A stretch of 64,000 nt of DNA from Paraburkholderia hiiakae. Its GTDB lineage: Bacteria; Pseudomonadota; Gammaproteobacteria; Burkholderiales; Burkholderiaceae. The notes under the pieces were generated by a model that saw nothing but the letters and a program-made list of their open reading frames with translations, made no database searches and was not told where the DNA came from. A program made the position numbers and the translations under genes. The first letter of the stretch is position 1, and each line of letters opens with the position of its first letter. Of the stretch, positions 1 to 8,733 are shown one piece after another. The stretch spans positions 62,001 to 126,000 of the forward strand of contig NZ_CAJHCQ010000011.1 of the NCBI RefSeq assembly GCF_904848665.1, given 5' to 3'.

Positions 1-543
1 GGCGATGCAGGGCAGCACGGTGAACAGCACCGCGCGTTGAACGGCGGCGTCACCGGGCTTCATGCCCAGCGTCTGTGCAACGAGCCCCAGCATGAAGGCC
101 GCTTTCGGCCGCACCGCCTGCTCGATGAGCGCAGGAACGGCGGGCGAGGGCGCAAGCACTTCGCGCAGCATCAGCAGGAATCCCCACGGCTTTTCGGCGT
201 TTGTGGCGAGGCTCACAAGACGCGTGAGCACCGCGCGCAATTGCGCCTTGGGGTCGCTGGGCGCCTGCGCGAGCGAGGTGAGTTCGTCCAGACCCACGAC
301 GTGCTTGTGCGCCTCGACCAGCGCGGCCTCATAAAGCGCTTCGCGGCTACCAAAGTGGTAGTTGACCGACGCCATGGGCGTGCCCGCGCGCTCGCAGATC
401 TCCTTGCTGGTGGCGTCCGCGAAACCGCGCTCGGCGAACACGCGTCCCGCCACGTCGAGCAGATGCGCGCGCGTGGCGGCTCCATCGGGGCGGGACGCGC
501 GGCCGGAGCGGGAGGTGGCGGGCTTTTTCGGGCTTGTCGGCAT
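1..543 (-). CDS. TetR/AcrR family transcriptional regulator (partial, C-terminus outside window)
   Basis: The 181 visible codons start at the ATG at 543-541 and run off the left edge without a stop. A basic, disordered leader (about residues 1-22) is followed by a TetR helix-turn-helix at about 26-72, with AGRVFAERGFADATSKEIC and the classic end ASVNYHFGSREALYEAAL. The rest resembles the CecR/YbiH-type ligand domain. Such proteins repress a neighbouring gene and release DNA on binding a small molecule. The divergent neighbour is the CocE-type hydrolase, and a 14-bp palindrome lies between them. The family is certain; the ligand is unknown. Confidence 0.9.
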   Translation of the reverse strand, partial: MPTSPKKPATSRSGRASRPDGAATRAHLLDVAGRVFAERGFADATSKEICERAGTPMASVNYHFGSREALYEAALVEAHKHVVGLDELTSLAQAPSDPKAQLRAVLTRLVSLATNAEKPWGFLLMLREVLAPSPAVPALIEQAVRPKAAFMLGLVAQTLGMKPGDAAVQRAVLFTVLPCIA

Positions 544-577
544 GGTGGAATCGGTGCTTCGAGAAATAGTTTGAATT

Positions 578-591
578 TGAATTTTAATTCA
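578..591. promoter_or_regulatory. Palindromic operator candidate, TGAATTTTAATTCA
   Basis: Perfect 6-bp arms TGAATT/AATTCA around a TT centre, in an AT-rich patch in otherwise GC-rich DNA, 35 bp upstream of the tetR start. The half-site TTGAATT also begins just upstream at 571. TetR proteins bind this kind of short palindrome next to their own gene. The 544-732 gap holds no other recognisable element. Confidence 0.5.
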
Positions 592-732
592 CATATCATT
601 CATTCTACTTCATCTGCGTCCGGACTGCGAACGGGCGCGAGGCCGGGGCGCGCCACGCACCGGGTCGGCTACGCCCGCGCAGATCACCCGTCACAACGGC
701 TACGGCCGGACGCTTTTCGATGGAGCCAACTC

Positions 733-2475
733 ATGCCGCCAGCAGTCGCCGGGTTCGAACCCGGCCAACGCCGCCTCAACGGTCACCAGACAACCGGGCG
801 CGAATACCGCAATCTTTCCGTCGCCGCATTTGATATGGACTCCGAATTCGATGTGCCCGTGCCGATGCGCGATGGCATCGAACTGCGCTCGGACATCTAT
901 CGGCCCGCAGCGTCCGGTCGGTACCCGGTGCTGGTCTCCGCTTCGCCGTATCCGCGTCAGATTCAGAACCTCGGCGCGCCGCTCGGCTTCATCGAAGCCG
1001 GTGCAAGCGACTACTTCGTTCCGCGTGGCTATGTGCATGTCATCGTCAACGTGCGGGGCACGGGCGGATCAGGCGGGACGTTCGGGTTTTTCGACGCGCA
1101 GGAACGGCAGGACATGTACGACCTGGTGGAATGGGCCGGGCGACAACCCTGGTCCGACGGTAACGTCGGCATGGTGGGCATCAGCTATTTCGCCATGACG
1201 CAGCTCGAAGCGGCGGTCGAGCAGCCGCCTTCCCTGAAGGCGATTTTTCCGGTCGCGGCGAGCATCGACCTTTACGAAGCCGCTGTTCACAACGGCCTGG
1301 CTAGCACCCACTTTCTCACGCCGTACCTTTCGATGATCGGCATGACCTCGGCGCACGAAAGCGGATTCTTTCGCAACCGGATCGTGGATGCTGCGCGCTA
1401 TCTCCTGAAAACGCCCGCCATTCATAAGCACTTCGAAACCACGAACGGAGAGGCCGCGATAGCCGGCCTCAAGGGATTGCTGAAACTGCACCATGCGCCG
1501 CACCCGTGGGACGATCTCTGGCGCGCCTGCGTCGTGGAGCATCAAACGCGCGACGCGTGGTGGGAGGCGCGCAGCCTCGTGCCGTTGCTCGAGCGCGTGA
1601 AGGTGCCCGTTTATCTCGGCTGCGACTGGGACAACGTGCCGATGCATTTGCCATCCACGTTCAGAGCCTGGCATGGCCTGACCAACAGTCCTGCCGTTCG
1701 CGTTGCGATGCTCGGCGAGCATGGCCTCGCTTGGCCGTGGGAAAGCCTGCATATCGAGGCACTTGCGTGGTTCGATCACTGGCTGAAGGGGCGGGACACG
1801 GGCATTCTCGAAGGCGATCCGATCCGCTACTACATGCCCGGCGCGGACGAATGGCGCACTGCTGCCGCGTGGCCGCCGAAGGGGACTGGGCATGAGTGGC
1901 TCGCGTTGCGCGCGGACGGCGTCCTGGATGTCGAGGAGGGCCCCGAGGGTTGCCGGCAACTGATCGCTTTTGGCCACGGCTTGAGCGGCCATCGGACCAG
2001 CGTGGCCGATCCCGCGACGAGCCTCGTATGGCATAGCGCGCCGCTGGAAAACGACGTGGACGTGGCCGGCGATGCGGAAGTGCGGCTCGAGGCCACGAGC
2101 ACCGCGCCGGACACGGCATGGATCGTGATGCTGCAGGACGTCGATCCCTCGGGCGTCGCGACCAACGTCACGGCAGGGTACCTGCGCGCGAGCCTGCGCG
2201 AAGTCGACGAAGCTGCGAGCCGGGACGGATCGCCCGTGTTGCCGTGCAAACAATTCGAGGCGGTGCCGATCGGCACGCAAGTGCAGTACCGCATTCCGCT
2301 CGTTGTCACCGCCAGGCGTTTTCGTGCCGGTCATCGCTTGCGGTTGCTCATCACGAGCGACGATCAGGATGCCGATGTCCCCGCCATGCTCGGCTTCCGG
2401 CATGCGAGTGTCGGTACGAGCAGCGTCAACACGATTGCCTCATCGTCGCGCCTCCTCTTGCCGGTTTTGCGGTAG
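733..2475 (+). CDS. CocE/NonD family hydrolase (X-Pro dipeptidyl-peptidase-like)
   Basis: A 580-residue serine hydrolase of the CocE/NonD family, which cleaves esters or amides. PMRDGIELRSDIYRP (about 44-58) opens the family fold. The nucleophile is Ser151 in GMVGISYFAM, the acid lies in the CDWDNVPMHLPS segment and the base His in GEHGLAWPW. The C-terminal third is the jelly-roll domain typical of the family. The start at 733 has a GGAG seven bases upstream; a later in-frame ATG at 835 has no Shine-Dalgarno, though homologues sometimes begin near there. The open frame runs back to base 37, but that part is antisense to tetR and is not protein-like. Probably controlled by the divergent TetR protein. 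Substrate unknown. Confidence 0.85.
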   Translation: MPPAVAGFEPGQRRLNGHQTTGREYRNLSVAAFDMDSEFDVPVPMRDGIELRSDIYRPAASGRYPVLVSASPYPRQIQNLGAPLGFIEAGASDYFVPRGYVHVIVNVRGTGGSGGTFGFFDAQERQDMYDLVEWAGRQPWSDGNVGMVGISYFAMTQLEAAVEQPPSLKAIFPVAASIDLYEAAVHNGLASTHFLTPYLSMIGMTSAHESGFFRNRIVDAARYLLKTPAIHKHFETTNGEAAIAGLKGLLKLHHAPHPWDDLWRACVVEHQTRDAWWEARSLVPLLERVKVPVYLGCDWDNVPMHLPSTFRAWHGLTNSPAVRVAMLGEHGLAWPWESLHIEALAWFDHWLKGRDTGILEGDPIRYYMPGADEWRTAAAWPPKGTGHEWLALRADGVLDVEEGPEGCRQLIAFGHGLSGHRTSVADPATSLVWHSAPLENDVDVAGDAEVRLEATSTAPDTAWIVMLQDVDPSGVATNVTAGYLRASLREVDEAASRDGSPVLPCKQFEAVPIGTQVQYRIPLVVTARRFRAGHRLRLLITSDDQDADVPAMLGFRHASVGTSSVNTIASSSRLLLPVLR

Positions 2476-2491
2476 TGGCTTGCCTCGCCGC

Positions 2492-2793
2492 GTGCCCGTG
2501 CAGGTGCGCGTGATCGCCGCGACGCATCGCGACCTCATGCGCGGTGTGCGCGAGGGCAGCTTTCGCGAGGACCTGTATTACCGGTTGCATGTCGTGCCGA
2601 TCCACCTGCCGCCGCTCTCGGCGCGCATTTCCGACATCGTGCCGCTCGCCGAGCATTTCCTCGCTCGCTCGCTCGCGCGGGCGCGCGCAAGCATCTTTCC
2701 GCCGACGCCGCGGCGCACCTGATCCGTTATGGCTGGCCCGGCAACGTGCGCGAGCTGAAGAACGCACGTGCGAAAGCGCGCCTTCTGAGCGCT
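2492..2793 (+). pseudogene. Fragment of a sigma-54-dependent (NtrC-type) activator
   Basis: From 2492 one frame reads RVIAATHRDL, GSFREDLYYRL and HVVPIHLPPLSAR, the conserved AAA+ part of sigma-54 activators. Near 2690 the match moves to another frame (about 2690-2790), reading LIRYGWPGNVRELKNA, the sensor-II/GWPGNVREL block. Walker A, GAFTGA, the N-terminal sensor domain and the C-terminal DNA-binding domain are missing. It is therefore a frameshifted remnant of about 100 codons starting only 16 bp after the CocE hydrolase, probably left by recombination. It cannot make a working activator. Confidence 0.75.
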
Positions 2794-2805
2794 GCCCCGA
2801 ATGTA

Positions 2806-3624
2806 TTATCTGGATTCCGAAATAGTTGCGGGTGCCGCATAGCCAAGTTCCGTCGCCGCCCTTTCCGCCAGGGCCAGGAGCGCATTGTCCGTGGTTGGCG
2901 TAGGCGGTACGACGTAGAGATCGGCAATATCGGTCACCGGGTCGCTGAATGGCGTCGGCGCGCTGCGCTGGGCGTGCAGAAAATCGCGGATCGGCGAAGC
3001 GTCCGCGAGGCCCAGGAAACGGCCGATGCTGGCGATGGTCGTGTCCGCATCCTCGATCAGATTGCGATAGCCGATCGTCAATGTCTGCTCCGCCGGGACT
3101 TCAGCAAAGAAGTCGATGATTTCGGTTACATACTGGCCCCACACGCGAACGCCGTCGTTGACGGACCCGATCCAGTGCTTGCGCACCAGCGAGTTGGCGA
3201 CCCAGCCAGGGTCGCGATGAAGATGAATGAAGTGTGCGTTGGGTAACAGCTCGTGTATGAGCCGCAGGCATGACCCGGAGCGCGGCAAGCGCTCGATTGC
3301 GCCGATGCGGCCGGAAAGAATCGTAGGATCGGCGTAAGGGGGATGCTTGTCGCCCCAGATGGGCGCCGACATTTCCAGGTCTTCACGATAAAAGCGCTCG
3401 ACCCAGGCGCCAAGCGTGCGGCGGCTAAAGGCGTTGAAGCGGTCGCGGCAGGCAGGGCTCAGCAGATCGGGGCGCTGGCTGCCCACATCCAGCATTTCCT
3501 TGACCAGCGCGAACACGCGGCATTCGTTGGTGAGCTGGATGTGGGGGTGCGCGTTGAGAACCGAGCAGAGAAACGTCGTTCCCGAGCGTGGTGCGCCGAC
3601 AATGAATAGCGGAAAAGAACGCAT
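2806..3624 (-). CDS. Sulfotransferase family protein
   Basis: A 272-residue protein of the Sulfotransfer_3 type, which moves sulfate from PAPS to an acceptor. The 5'-phosphosulfate loop is GAPRSGTTF at residues 10-18, directly after the first strand. The 3'-phosphate motif is near HFIHLHRDPGWVANSLVRKH. The start at 3624 has GGGAG upstream; a longer frame to 3726 adds 34 low-complexity basic residues that do not look native. No signal peptide, so cytoplasmic. The acceptor cannot be predicted and no sulfate-activation genes are nearby. Confidence 0.85.
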   Translation of the reverse strand: MRSFPLFIVGAPRSGTTFLCSVLNAHPHIQLTNECRVFALVKEMLDVGSQRPDLLSPACRDRFNAFSRRTLGAWVERFYREDLEMSAPIWGDKHPPYADPTILSGRIGAIERLPRSGSCLRLIHELLPNAHFIHLHRDPGWVANSLVRKHWIGSVNDGVRVWGQYVTEIIDFFAEVPAEQTLTIGYRNLIEDADTTIASIGRFLGLADASPIRDFLHAQRSAPTPFSDPVTDIADLYVVPPTPTTDNALLALAERAATELGYAAPATISESR

Positions 3625-3768
3625 TCTGCCATCTCCCTGGTTCGTCCTGCGTCGTCCTGCGCCGGTTTTGCGTGATGCCTTCGTTTGCACCGATGTTACC
3701 GGCCGATGCTGGCGCGAAACTGACAACGCGATGGCGGAGGCGACAATGCGCCGGCTGCGCCGCGCGGG

Positions 3769-5133
3769 CTATGGCTCCATCGCGTTCACCGGAGCAAATG
3801 CCCGCTGCGGCTTCATCAGCATGAGCGCACCGGCTGAGGCCAGCGCCGGCAGCGCAAGCATGGCGAAGAGGGCGTCGAAATTCCAGCCGAGCCCGAGCAG
3901 CGCCGCGCCGACGAACGAACCGGCCATGCCGCCCACGCGGCCCACGCCCTGCATCCACGCTACGCCCGTCGTGCGAGCTTCGGTCGGATAGATCATGGAC
4001 GCATAGGTCGACATCGACGTCGCCGCGCTCGTGACGAGCGCGCCGCACAGGAAGAGCGCAACGCCGAGCAACATGGGGTGGTCCACGCTCGCGCCCAGCA
4101 CGGCGACGAGCAGCGCGGAGAGCAGATAGTCGACGGCGATCGTGCGGTTGGCGCCAAAGCGGTCCATCAGGCGGCCGGCGATCAGGTTGCCAATGAGGCC
4201 GCCAAGCGGGAACACGGACGCCATCAACGCACCGTGCTCCACGCTGAAGCCGGCCTTGCGCAGCAGTGTGGGCATCCAGTTCGTCATGAAGTAGTAGACG
4301 AGAAGGCTCATGAACATCGTGAGCCACAGCAGCAGCGTGCGGCGCCGATAGTCGTGGGCCAGCAGAAGCGCCAGTGCCGCTTTGCCGCCTGATTTGTCGC
4401 GCGTCGCCAAAGGCGCGGTGTGGGCAACGAAGGTGCACCCCGTGAAGTCCCTGCCCGGCGCGATGCGGCGCAGAATGCGCGCGATACGCCGCTCATTGCC
4501 GGGGCGCACGGCGAGAAATTGTGCGGATTCCGGCTGGAATACGAACAGGACGAGGGCCAGCGCGAGCGGCACGACGCCGCCCGCCATCAGCACGCTGCGC
4601 CAGCCGAAATGCGGAATGAGCCATGCCGAGGCCGCGCCGCCCGCCATGAGGCCGCACGAGAATCCGCAGTACATGGCGTTGACGGAAAGGGCGCGAAAAC
4701 GCTGCGGCGCGTATTCGGACATCATGGTGATGGTCGTGGGCATCGCAGCGCCGAGACCGAGTCCGGTAATGAAACGCAACGCGGTGAGCGCGCCGATTGA
4801 CTGGGCCTGCGCCGCAACGAGCGTGCAAATGCCAAACGCCGTGACCGACGCAACGAGCACGCATTTGCGGCCGAAGCGGTCCGCCACCGGCCCGGCCAGA
4901 ATCGCGCCGAGGCCAAGCCCCGCGAGCGCCGCGCTCATCACGGCGCCCAGTTCGCCGCGGGCCACGCCCCATTCCTGGACGAGAGACGGCGCGATGAACC
5001 CGATTGCGGCGGTGTCGTATCCGTCCGCCGAAACAATCAGGAATCCAAATAGAAGTACGAGCCACTGCAATGGGGCAAAGCGCTCGGCGTCGATGAACGA
5101 TTGCACATCGATGGGGTGGGGTATGCGATTCAT
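3769..5133 (-). CDS. MFS transporter, aromatic acid:H+ symporter (AAHS) family
   Basis: A 454-residue carrier with about 12 membrane helices. The N-terminus (DVQSFIDAERFAPLQW) and the helix-1 motif SADGYDTAAIGFIAPSL match the AAHS group (PcaK, BenK, GalT), as does the loop-2 signature GPVADRFGRKC. These carriers import benzoate-like or other ring carboxylates with protons. It is the last gene of a three-gene minus-strand run (flavoprotein, SDR, carrier); the SDR stop is 42 bp upstream of its start. It probably imports the substrate oxidised by those enzymes; the exact acid is unknown. Confidence 0.88.
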   Translation of the reverse strand: MNRIPHPIDVQSFIDAERFAPLQWLVLLFGFLIVSADGYDTAAIGFIAPSLVQEWGVARGELGAVMSAALAGLGLGAILAGPVADRFGRKCVLVASVTAFGICTLVAAQAQSIGALTALRFITGLGLGAAMPTTITMMSEYAPQRFRALSVNAMYCGFSCGLMAGGAASAWLIPHFGWRSVLMAGGVVPLALALVLFVFQPESAQFLAVRPGNERRIARILRRIAPGRDFTGCTFVAHTAPLATRDKSGGKAALALLLAHDYRRRTLLLWLTMFMSLLVYYFMTNWMPTLLRKAGFSVEHGALMASVFPLGGLIGNLIAGRLMDRFGANRTIAVDYLLSALLVAVLGASVDHPMLLGVALFLCGALVTSAATSMSTYASMIYPTEARTTGVAWMQGVGRVGGMAGSFVGAALLGLGWNFDALFAMLALPALASAGALMLMKPQRAFAPVNAMEP

Positions 5134-5175
5134 CGCCGCCTGTCTCCTGAGTGGTTTTCGAAAGTCCCGGGCGCT

Positions 5176-5940
5176 TCAGGCCGCGAGATAGCCGCCGTCC
5201 ACCGGCAAGGTCACGCCGGTGACGTAGGTGGACATCGGCGAGGCGAGAAACAGCACCGCGCCGACGAGTTCTTCGGGTTTGCCAACCCGCTTCATGGGTA
5301 CGCGGCTCATGAAGCGTTCGAGCTTTGCCGGGTCGTCGCGCGTGAACACGGTCATGGGCGTTTCGATCACGCCCGGCGCGATGGCGTTCACGCGGATGCC
5401 GTCGCGCGCGAGATCGACGGCGAGCGACTGGGTCAGCATCTTCACGGCACCCTTGGAAGGCGAATAGCCAAGCGTGTTGGGCTGGCCCGAGAACGACGCG
5501 ATCGACGCGACGTTGACGATCGCACCGCGCGTCTTGCGCAGCGAAGGCAGGCAGGCGTGGCACACATTGAACGTACCTTCGTGATTGACCTTCATGACGC
5601 GCTGAAGGTTGGAGAGCGCGTTCTCGCTGTCGATGCCTTCGCGCACGAGGATGCCCGCGTTGTTCACGAGCACGTCGATTGCGCCGAGCCTGGCCGCGAT
5701 ATCTTCGGCCACGGCGCGGCATTGGGCGGCGTCGGTCACGTCGAGCTGGCACGCGTAGGCCGCGTGCCCGTGGGCTTCGATGGTGGCGGCGGTCTCGCGG
5801 GCGTTGGCTTCGTTCATGTCGGAGACAACGACGGATGCGCCCGCCTCGGCGAGTCCGATGGCAATGGCGCGGCCGTTGCCTTGGCCTGCGCCGGTGACGA
5901 AGGCAATCTTGCCGACAAGAAGTGGGAGAGTGGATTTCAT
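5176..5940 (-). CDS. SDR family NAD(P)-dependent oxidoreductase
   Basis: A 254-residue classical short-chain dehydrogenase. The cofactor loop is TGAGQGNG at 16-23, with VVSDMNEAN after strand 2 (Asp41 suggests NAD preference). NNAG is at 93-96, the catalytic Tyr159/Lys163 lie in YSPSK, and the serine in the VASIASF segment. The usual C-terminal PVDGGYLAA is present. It lies between the KstD-like flavoprotein and the AAHS carrier on one strand, so it probably oxidises a ring alcohol to the ketone used by the flavoprotein (inference). Confidence 0.9.
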   Translation of the reverse strand: MKSTLPLLVGKIAFVTGAGQGNGRAIAIGLAEAGASVVVSDMNEANARETAATIEAHGHAAYACQLDVTDAAQCRAVAEDIAARLGAIDVLVNNAGILVREGIDSENALSNLQRVMKVNHEGTFNVCHACLPSLRKTRGAIVNVASIASFSGQPNTLGYSPSKGAVKMLTQSLAVDLARDGIRVNAIAPGVIETPMTVFTRDDPAKLERFMSRVPMKRVGKPEELVGAVLFLASPMSTYVTGVTLPVDGGYLAA

Positions 5941-5997
5941 TAGCGTAACTAAATGATTGAGGAATCAGGCGGGAGCGGATTCGTCTAAAGAAGGCGC

Positions 5998-7752
5998 TCA
6001 GTGCGCCACGAGCGAGGCTTGCGCCGGTATGGAATTCGGTTCGGAATTCACCTGCCGTGCGCGCTCGGCAATATGGTTGGCCGCGATAAAACCGAATGTG
6101 AGGCCAGGTCCAAGCGTGATGCCCGCGCCGTTGTATTCGCCGCCCATGATGCTGGCGGCGTCGTTGCCCGCGGCGTACAGGCCGGCAATGGGCGAGCCAT
6201 CGCGCGCAAGGGCCTGGGCGTGCTCGTTCGTGCGCAGACCCATGAACGAGCCAAGGTCGCCCGGCACGAGCTTGATCGCATAGAACGGTCCGTTGGCCAG
6301 CGGCTCGACGCATGGATTGGGCGCGTGCAGCGCATCGCCCTGGTAGCGGTTGTAGGCCTTGCTGCCACGGCCGAATTCGAGGTCGCGGCCAACCCGCGCG
6401 CATTCGTTGTACTGACGCACGGTCGCCCCGAGCGTGGCCGCATCCACGCCAATCTCGCCGGCGAGCGCTTCAACCGTTTTGCCGCGCTTGAGATAGCCAT
6501 TGCGCAGGTGCGCGCCGAGCGGCATGGGGAAGGGCTTGACGAAGCCGAGCCCGTAGCGCCGGATGGCCGCGTGGTCGGCAATGAGCCAGCACGCGGTTTC
6601 CGTCTTGCCCTTCGACGTGGCGATCATCGCCTGCACGAGGTCGTGGTACGAGTTCGCCTCGTTCGCGAAGCGCCGCCCGTCGAGGTTCACCGCGATCACT
6701 CCGGGTTTCGCCCGGTCGATGAAGTGCGGCATGATGCCAGTCGACCCATCCTTGCGCGGCACGAGCGACATGGGCGTCCACGCGGCAGCATTCGAAAGGC
6801 TTCTGTCGAACACGCCGCCCACCGCTTCGGCCATGCGGATGCCGTCGCCAACGTTGGTCTGTGGCGTAGGCGAGTAGTGGCCGTGCCCTGCCTGCACATG
6901 CGGATAGGTGGACTTGCGCCGCTCGATGTCGTGCGGGAAGCCGCCCGTTGCGAGCACGACGGCGTGCCGCGCCTTCACTTCGATTCGTTCTCCTGCGCGT
7001 TCGAGCACCGCGCCCGTGACGCGGCCGCCCTCGCACAGCAAGCGTGTGGCCGGGCATGAGAGCCAGACGGGAATATCGAGGTCTGCCGCGGATCGGGCAA
7101 GCCGCGCAGCGAGCGCGTTGCCGTTGGTGAGCGTCATCCCCCGGCCGAACTTCATCACTTCCCGAAAGTGCTTCATAAGACGCTTGGTCACGTACCAGGC
7201 GGATTCGAGCGAGCGCGTCACGCGCATGAAGTGGACGATGTCCTTGCCCGAGCCGATCGTGACGCCAAAAACCGTCAATTCCGGCAGCACCGGGCCGAGG
7301 GTCTTGAGCAGTGGCCCAAGCTCGCGCGCGTCGTAAGGGCGCGTGACCATCGAGCGGCCGCCTTGCGCCGCGCCGGGCGCTTCGGCGTGGTAGTCCGGGA
7401 ACGTGAGCGGCATGTCGAACTGCACCGCGGTGCTGGATGTGAAGAATTCCACCGCCTTCGGGCCGTTCGCGAGAAAGGCGCGCACGCGCGCTTCGTCGAA
7501 TCCGCGGCCCGCCTGGTCGCGGATATAGGTCAGCGCCTGATCCGTCAGTTCATGGTGGCCCCACGCCTTGGCGAGATGCGTGTTGGGAATCCAGAGCCAG
7601 CCGCCCGAGCGCGCGGTCGTGCCGCCGTAGTACGCGGCCTTCTCGGCCACGATCACCTTCAACCCGCGGCTCGCGGCGGTAATAGCCGCCGACATGCCGC
7701 CCACGCCCGAGCCAATCACGAGCACATCGCATTCTGCTTGCGTTAAAGACAT
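5998..7752 (-). CDS. FAD-dependent oxidoreductase, 3-ketosteroid-delta-1-dehydrogenase-like
   Basis: A 584-residue flavoprotein of the fumarate reductase/KstD superfamily. The dinucleotide-binding motif VLVIGSGVGGMSAA is followed by GGTTARSGGWLWIPN, nearly the KstD signature. The C-terminal block GLRTNEH...GLYAAGNDAASIMGGEYNGAG keeps a Tyr (about residue 540) where KstD enzymes have a catalytic tyrosine. KstD-type enzymes introduce a double bond next to a ring ketone. The start at 7752 has GGAG six bases upstream; the 12 extra codons to 7788 are unlikely. First gene of the flavoprotein-SDR-AAHS run, divergent from an IclR regulator. No other steroid genes are present, so a cyclohexanone-carboxylate type substrate is as likely as a steroid. 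Confidence 0.85.
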   Translation of the reverse strand: MSLTQAECDVLVIGSGVGGMSAAITAASRGLKVIVAEKAAYYGGTTARSGGWLWIPNTHLAKAWGHHELTDQALTYIRDQAGRGFDEARVRAFLANGPKAVEFFTSSTAVQFDMPLTFPDYHAEAPGAAQGGRSMVTRPYDARELGPLLKTLGPVLPELTVFGVTIGSGKDIVHFMRVTRSLESAWYVTKRLMKHFREVMKFGRGMTLTNGNALAARLARSAADLDIPVWLSCPATRLLCEGGRVTGAVLERAGERIEVKARHAVVLATGGFPHDIERRKSTYPHVQAGHGHYSPTPQTNVGDGIRMAEAVGGVFDRSLSNAAAWTPMSLVPRKDGSTGIMPHFIDRAKPGVIAVNLDGRRFANEANSYHDLVQAMIATSKGKTETACWLIADHAAIRRYGLGFVKPFPMPLGAHLRNGYLKRGKTVEALAGEIGVDAATLGATVRQYNECARVGRDLEFGRGSKAYNRYQGDALHAPNPCVEPLANGPFYAIKLVPGDLGSFMGLRTNEHAQALARDGSPIAGLYAAGNDAASIMGGEYNGAGITLGPGLTFGFIAANHIAERARQVNSEPNSIPAQASLVAH

Positions 7753-7914
7753 CGCCTTCTCCGTTCTGATGCGGACGGCGTCGACCAACGCCGTCTCCTT
7801 GATTGTTAGATTAAACCTAGCTCGCTAGAGAATATCTTGTAGTTAACCCTATGCAACTGCACTAGATAATGACTAATGCTATACTGCGCCCACCTTTGGA
7901 TAACGGGGACGGAC
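7753..7914. promoter_or_regulatory. Divergent promoter region between flavoprotein operon and iclR-type gene
   Basis: A 162-bp intergenic stretch markedly richer in A+T (7800-7885) than its flanks, separating the two divergent starts. IclR proteins usually bind such shared regions. I see no perfect long palindrome, so no exact operator is called. Confidence 0.5.
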
Positions 7915-8718
7915 GTGGAAAACACCGAAACGGAGGCAGTGCCTGAGCGCGAGCGCCGTGGCATACAGTCGATCGAAGTGGGAGGAGAGATCCTCAAGGT
8001 GCTGGCCGACGAGGCAAGGCCCATGGCGCTGCGCGACCTTGTGAAGGCCGCGGGCATGCCGTCGGGCAAGATCCACCCGTACCTGGTGAGCTTCGGCAAG
8101 ATCGGACTGGTCGCGCAGGACCCGGCCACGGGGCACTATCTGCTCGGGCCCATGGCGATCCAGCTGGGACTTGCCAGCCTGCAGACGCAAAACCCCATCC
8201 GCGAGGCCACGCCCTTTGCCGAGGCGTTGTCGGAAGAGACTTCGCATGCGGTGGCAATCGCCGTGTGGGGCAATCTGGGCCCGGTGATCGTGCGCCTGAT
8301 CGACGCTTCCTATCCCATCCACACGAACATCCGCACGGGCACGGTCATGTCGCTCGCGAATACGGCGACCGGCCGCCTGTTCTCGGCGTTTCTCCCGCGC
8401 AAGTTCACCGAGACGCTGCTACTCGACGACCGTATCCGGCTCGGCCCCGACATTGCGCATCCGCTGGAAGCGTCGGTGGTCGAGGCGATGATCGAGGAAG
8501 CGCGCGAGCGGCGCATGGCGCGCAGCATCAATCATCCGACGCCGGGCATCGTGGCGTTCTCCGCGCCGGTCTTCGACTACTCGAAGAACATTGCCTTGAC
8601 GCTCACCATCATGGGCCCGACCGGCACGCTCGATACCGATTGGGACGGCCCCGTTGCCCGCGCGCTGCGCGATTGCGTGGAGGCGATTTCGCGGCGGCTG
8701 GGCTACAGGGCGGCATGA
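7915..8718 (+). CDS. IclR family transcriptional regulator
   Basis: A 267-residue regulator with an N-terminal winged helix (GIQSIEVGGEILKVLADEARPMALRDLV, then PSGKIHPYLVSFGKIGLV) and a C-terminal effector domain (from about 85) ending in ALTLTIMGPTGTLDTDWDG. IclR proteins respond to small aromatic or organic acids. The GTG at 7915 is preferred because ACGGGGA precedes it and the downstream protein begins acidic and soluble; an in-frame ATG at 7876 adds 13 codons. It is divergent from the flavoprotein/SDR/AAHS operon and is its most likely regulator. Confidence 0.88.
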   Translation: MENTETEAVPERERRGIQSIEVGGEILKVLADEARPMALRDLVKAAGMPSGKIHPYLVSFGKIGLVAQDPATGHYLLGPMAIQLGLASLQTQNPIREATPFAEALSEETSHAVAIAVWGNLGPVIVRLIDASYPIHTNIRTGTVMSLANTATGRLFSAFLPRKFTETLLLDDRIRLGPDIAHPLEASVVEAMIEEARERRMARSINHPTPGIVAFSAPVFDYSKNIALTLTIMGPTGTLDTDWDGPVARALRDCVEAISRRLGYRAA

Positions 8719-8733
8719 AGGGAAGCGGGAAAG

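Noticed and set aside
748..765. tRNA T-arm (GGTTCGAACC)
   Set aside because: The stem is a simple palindrome with the wrong T-loop pairing; no acceptor, D or anticodon arm surrounds it, and it lies inside a reading frame.
1069..2403. 444-codon minus-strand frame
   Set aside because: It is antisense to the CocE hydrolase; its composition is Arg/His/Pro-rich shadow coding typical of high-GC DNA.
3769..8718. Steroid degradation operon
   Set aside because: The flavoprotein resembles KstD, but no ring-opening, CoA-ligase or Mce genes are near and the carrier is of aromatic-acid type, so the name is not justified.
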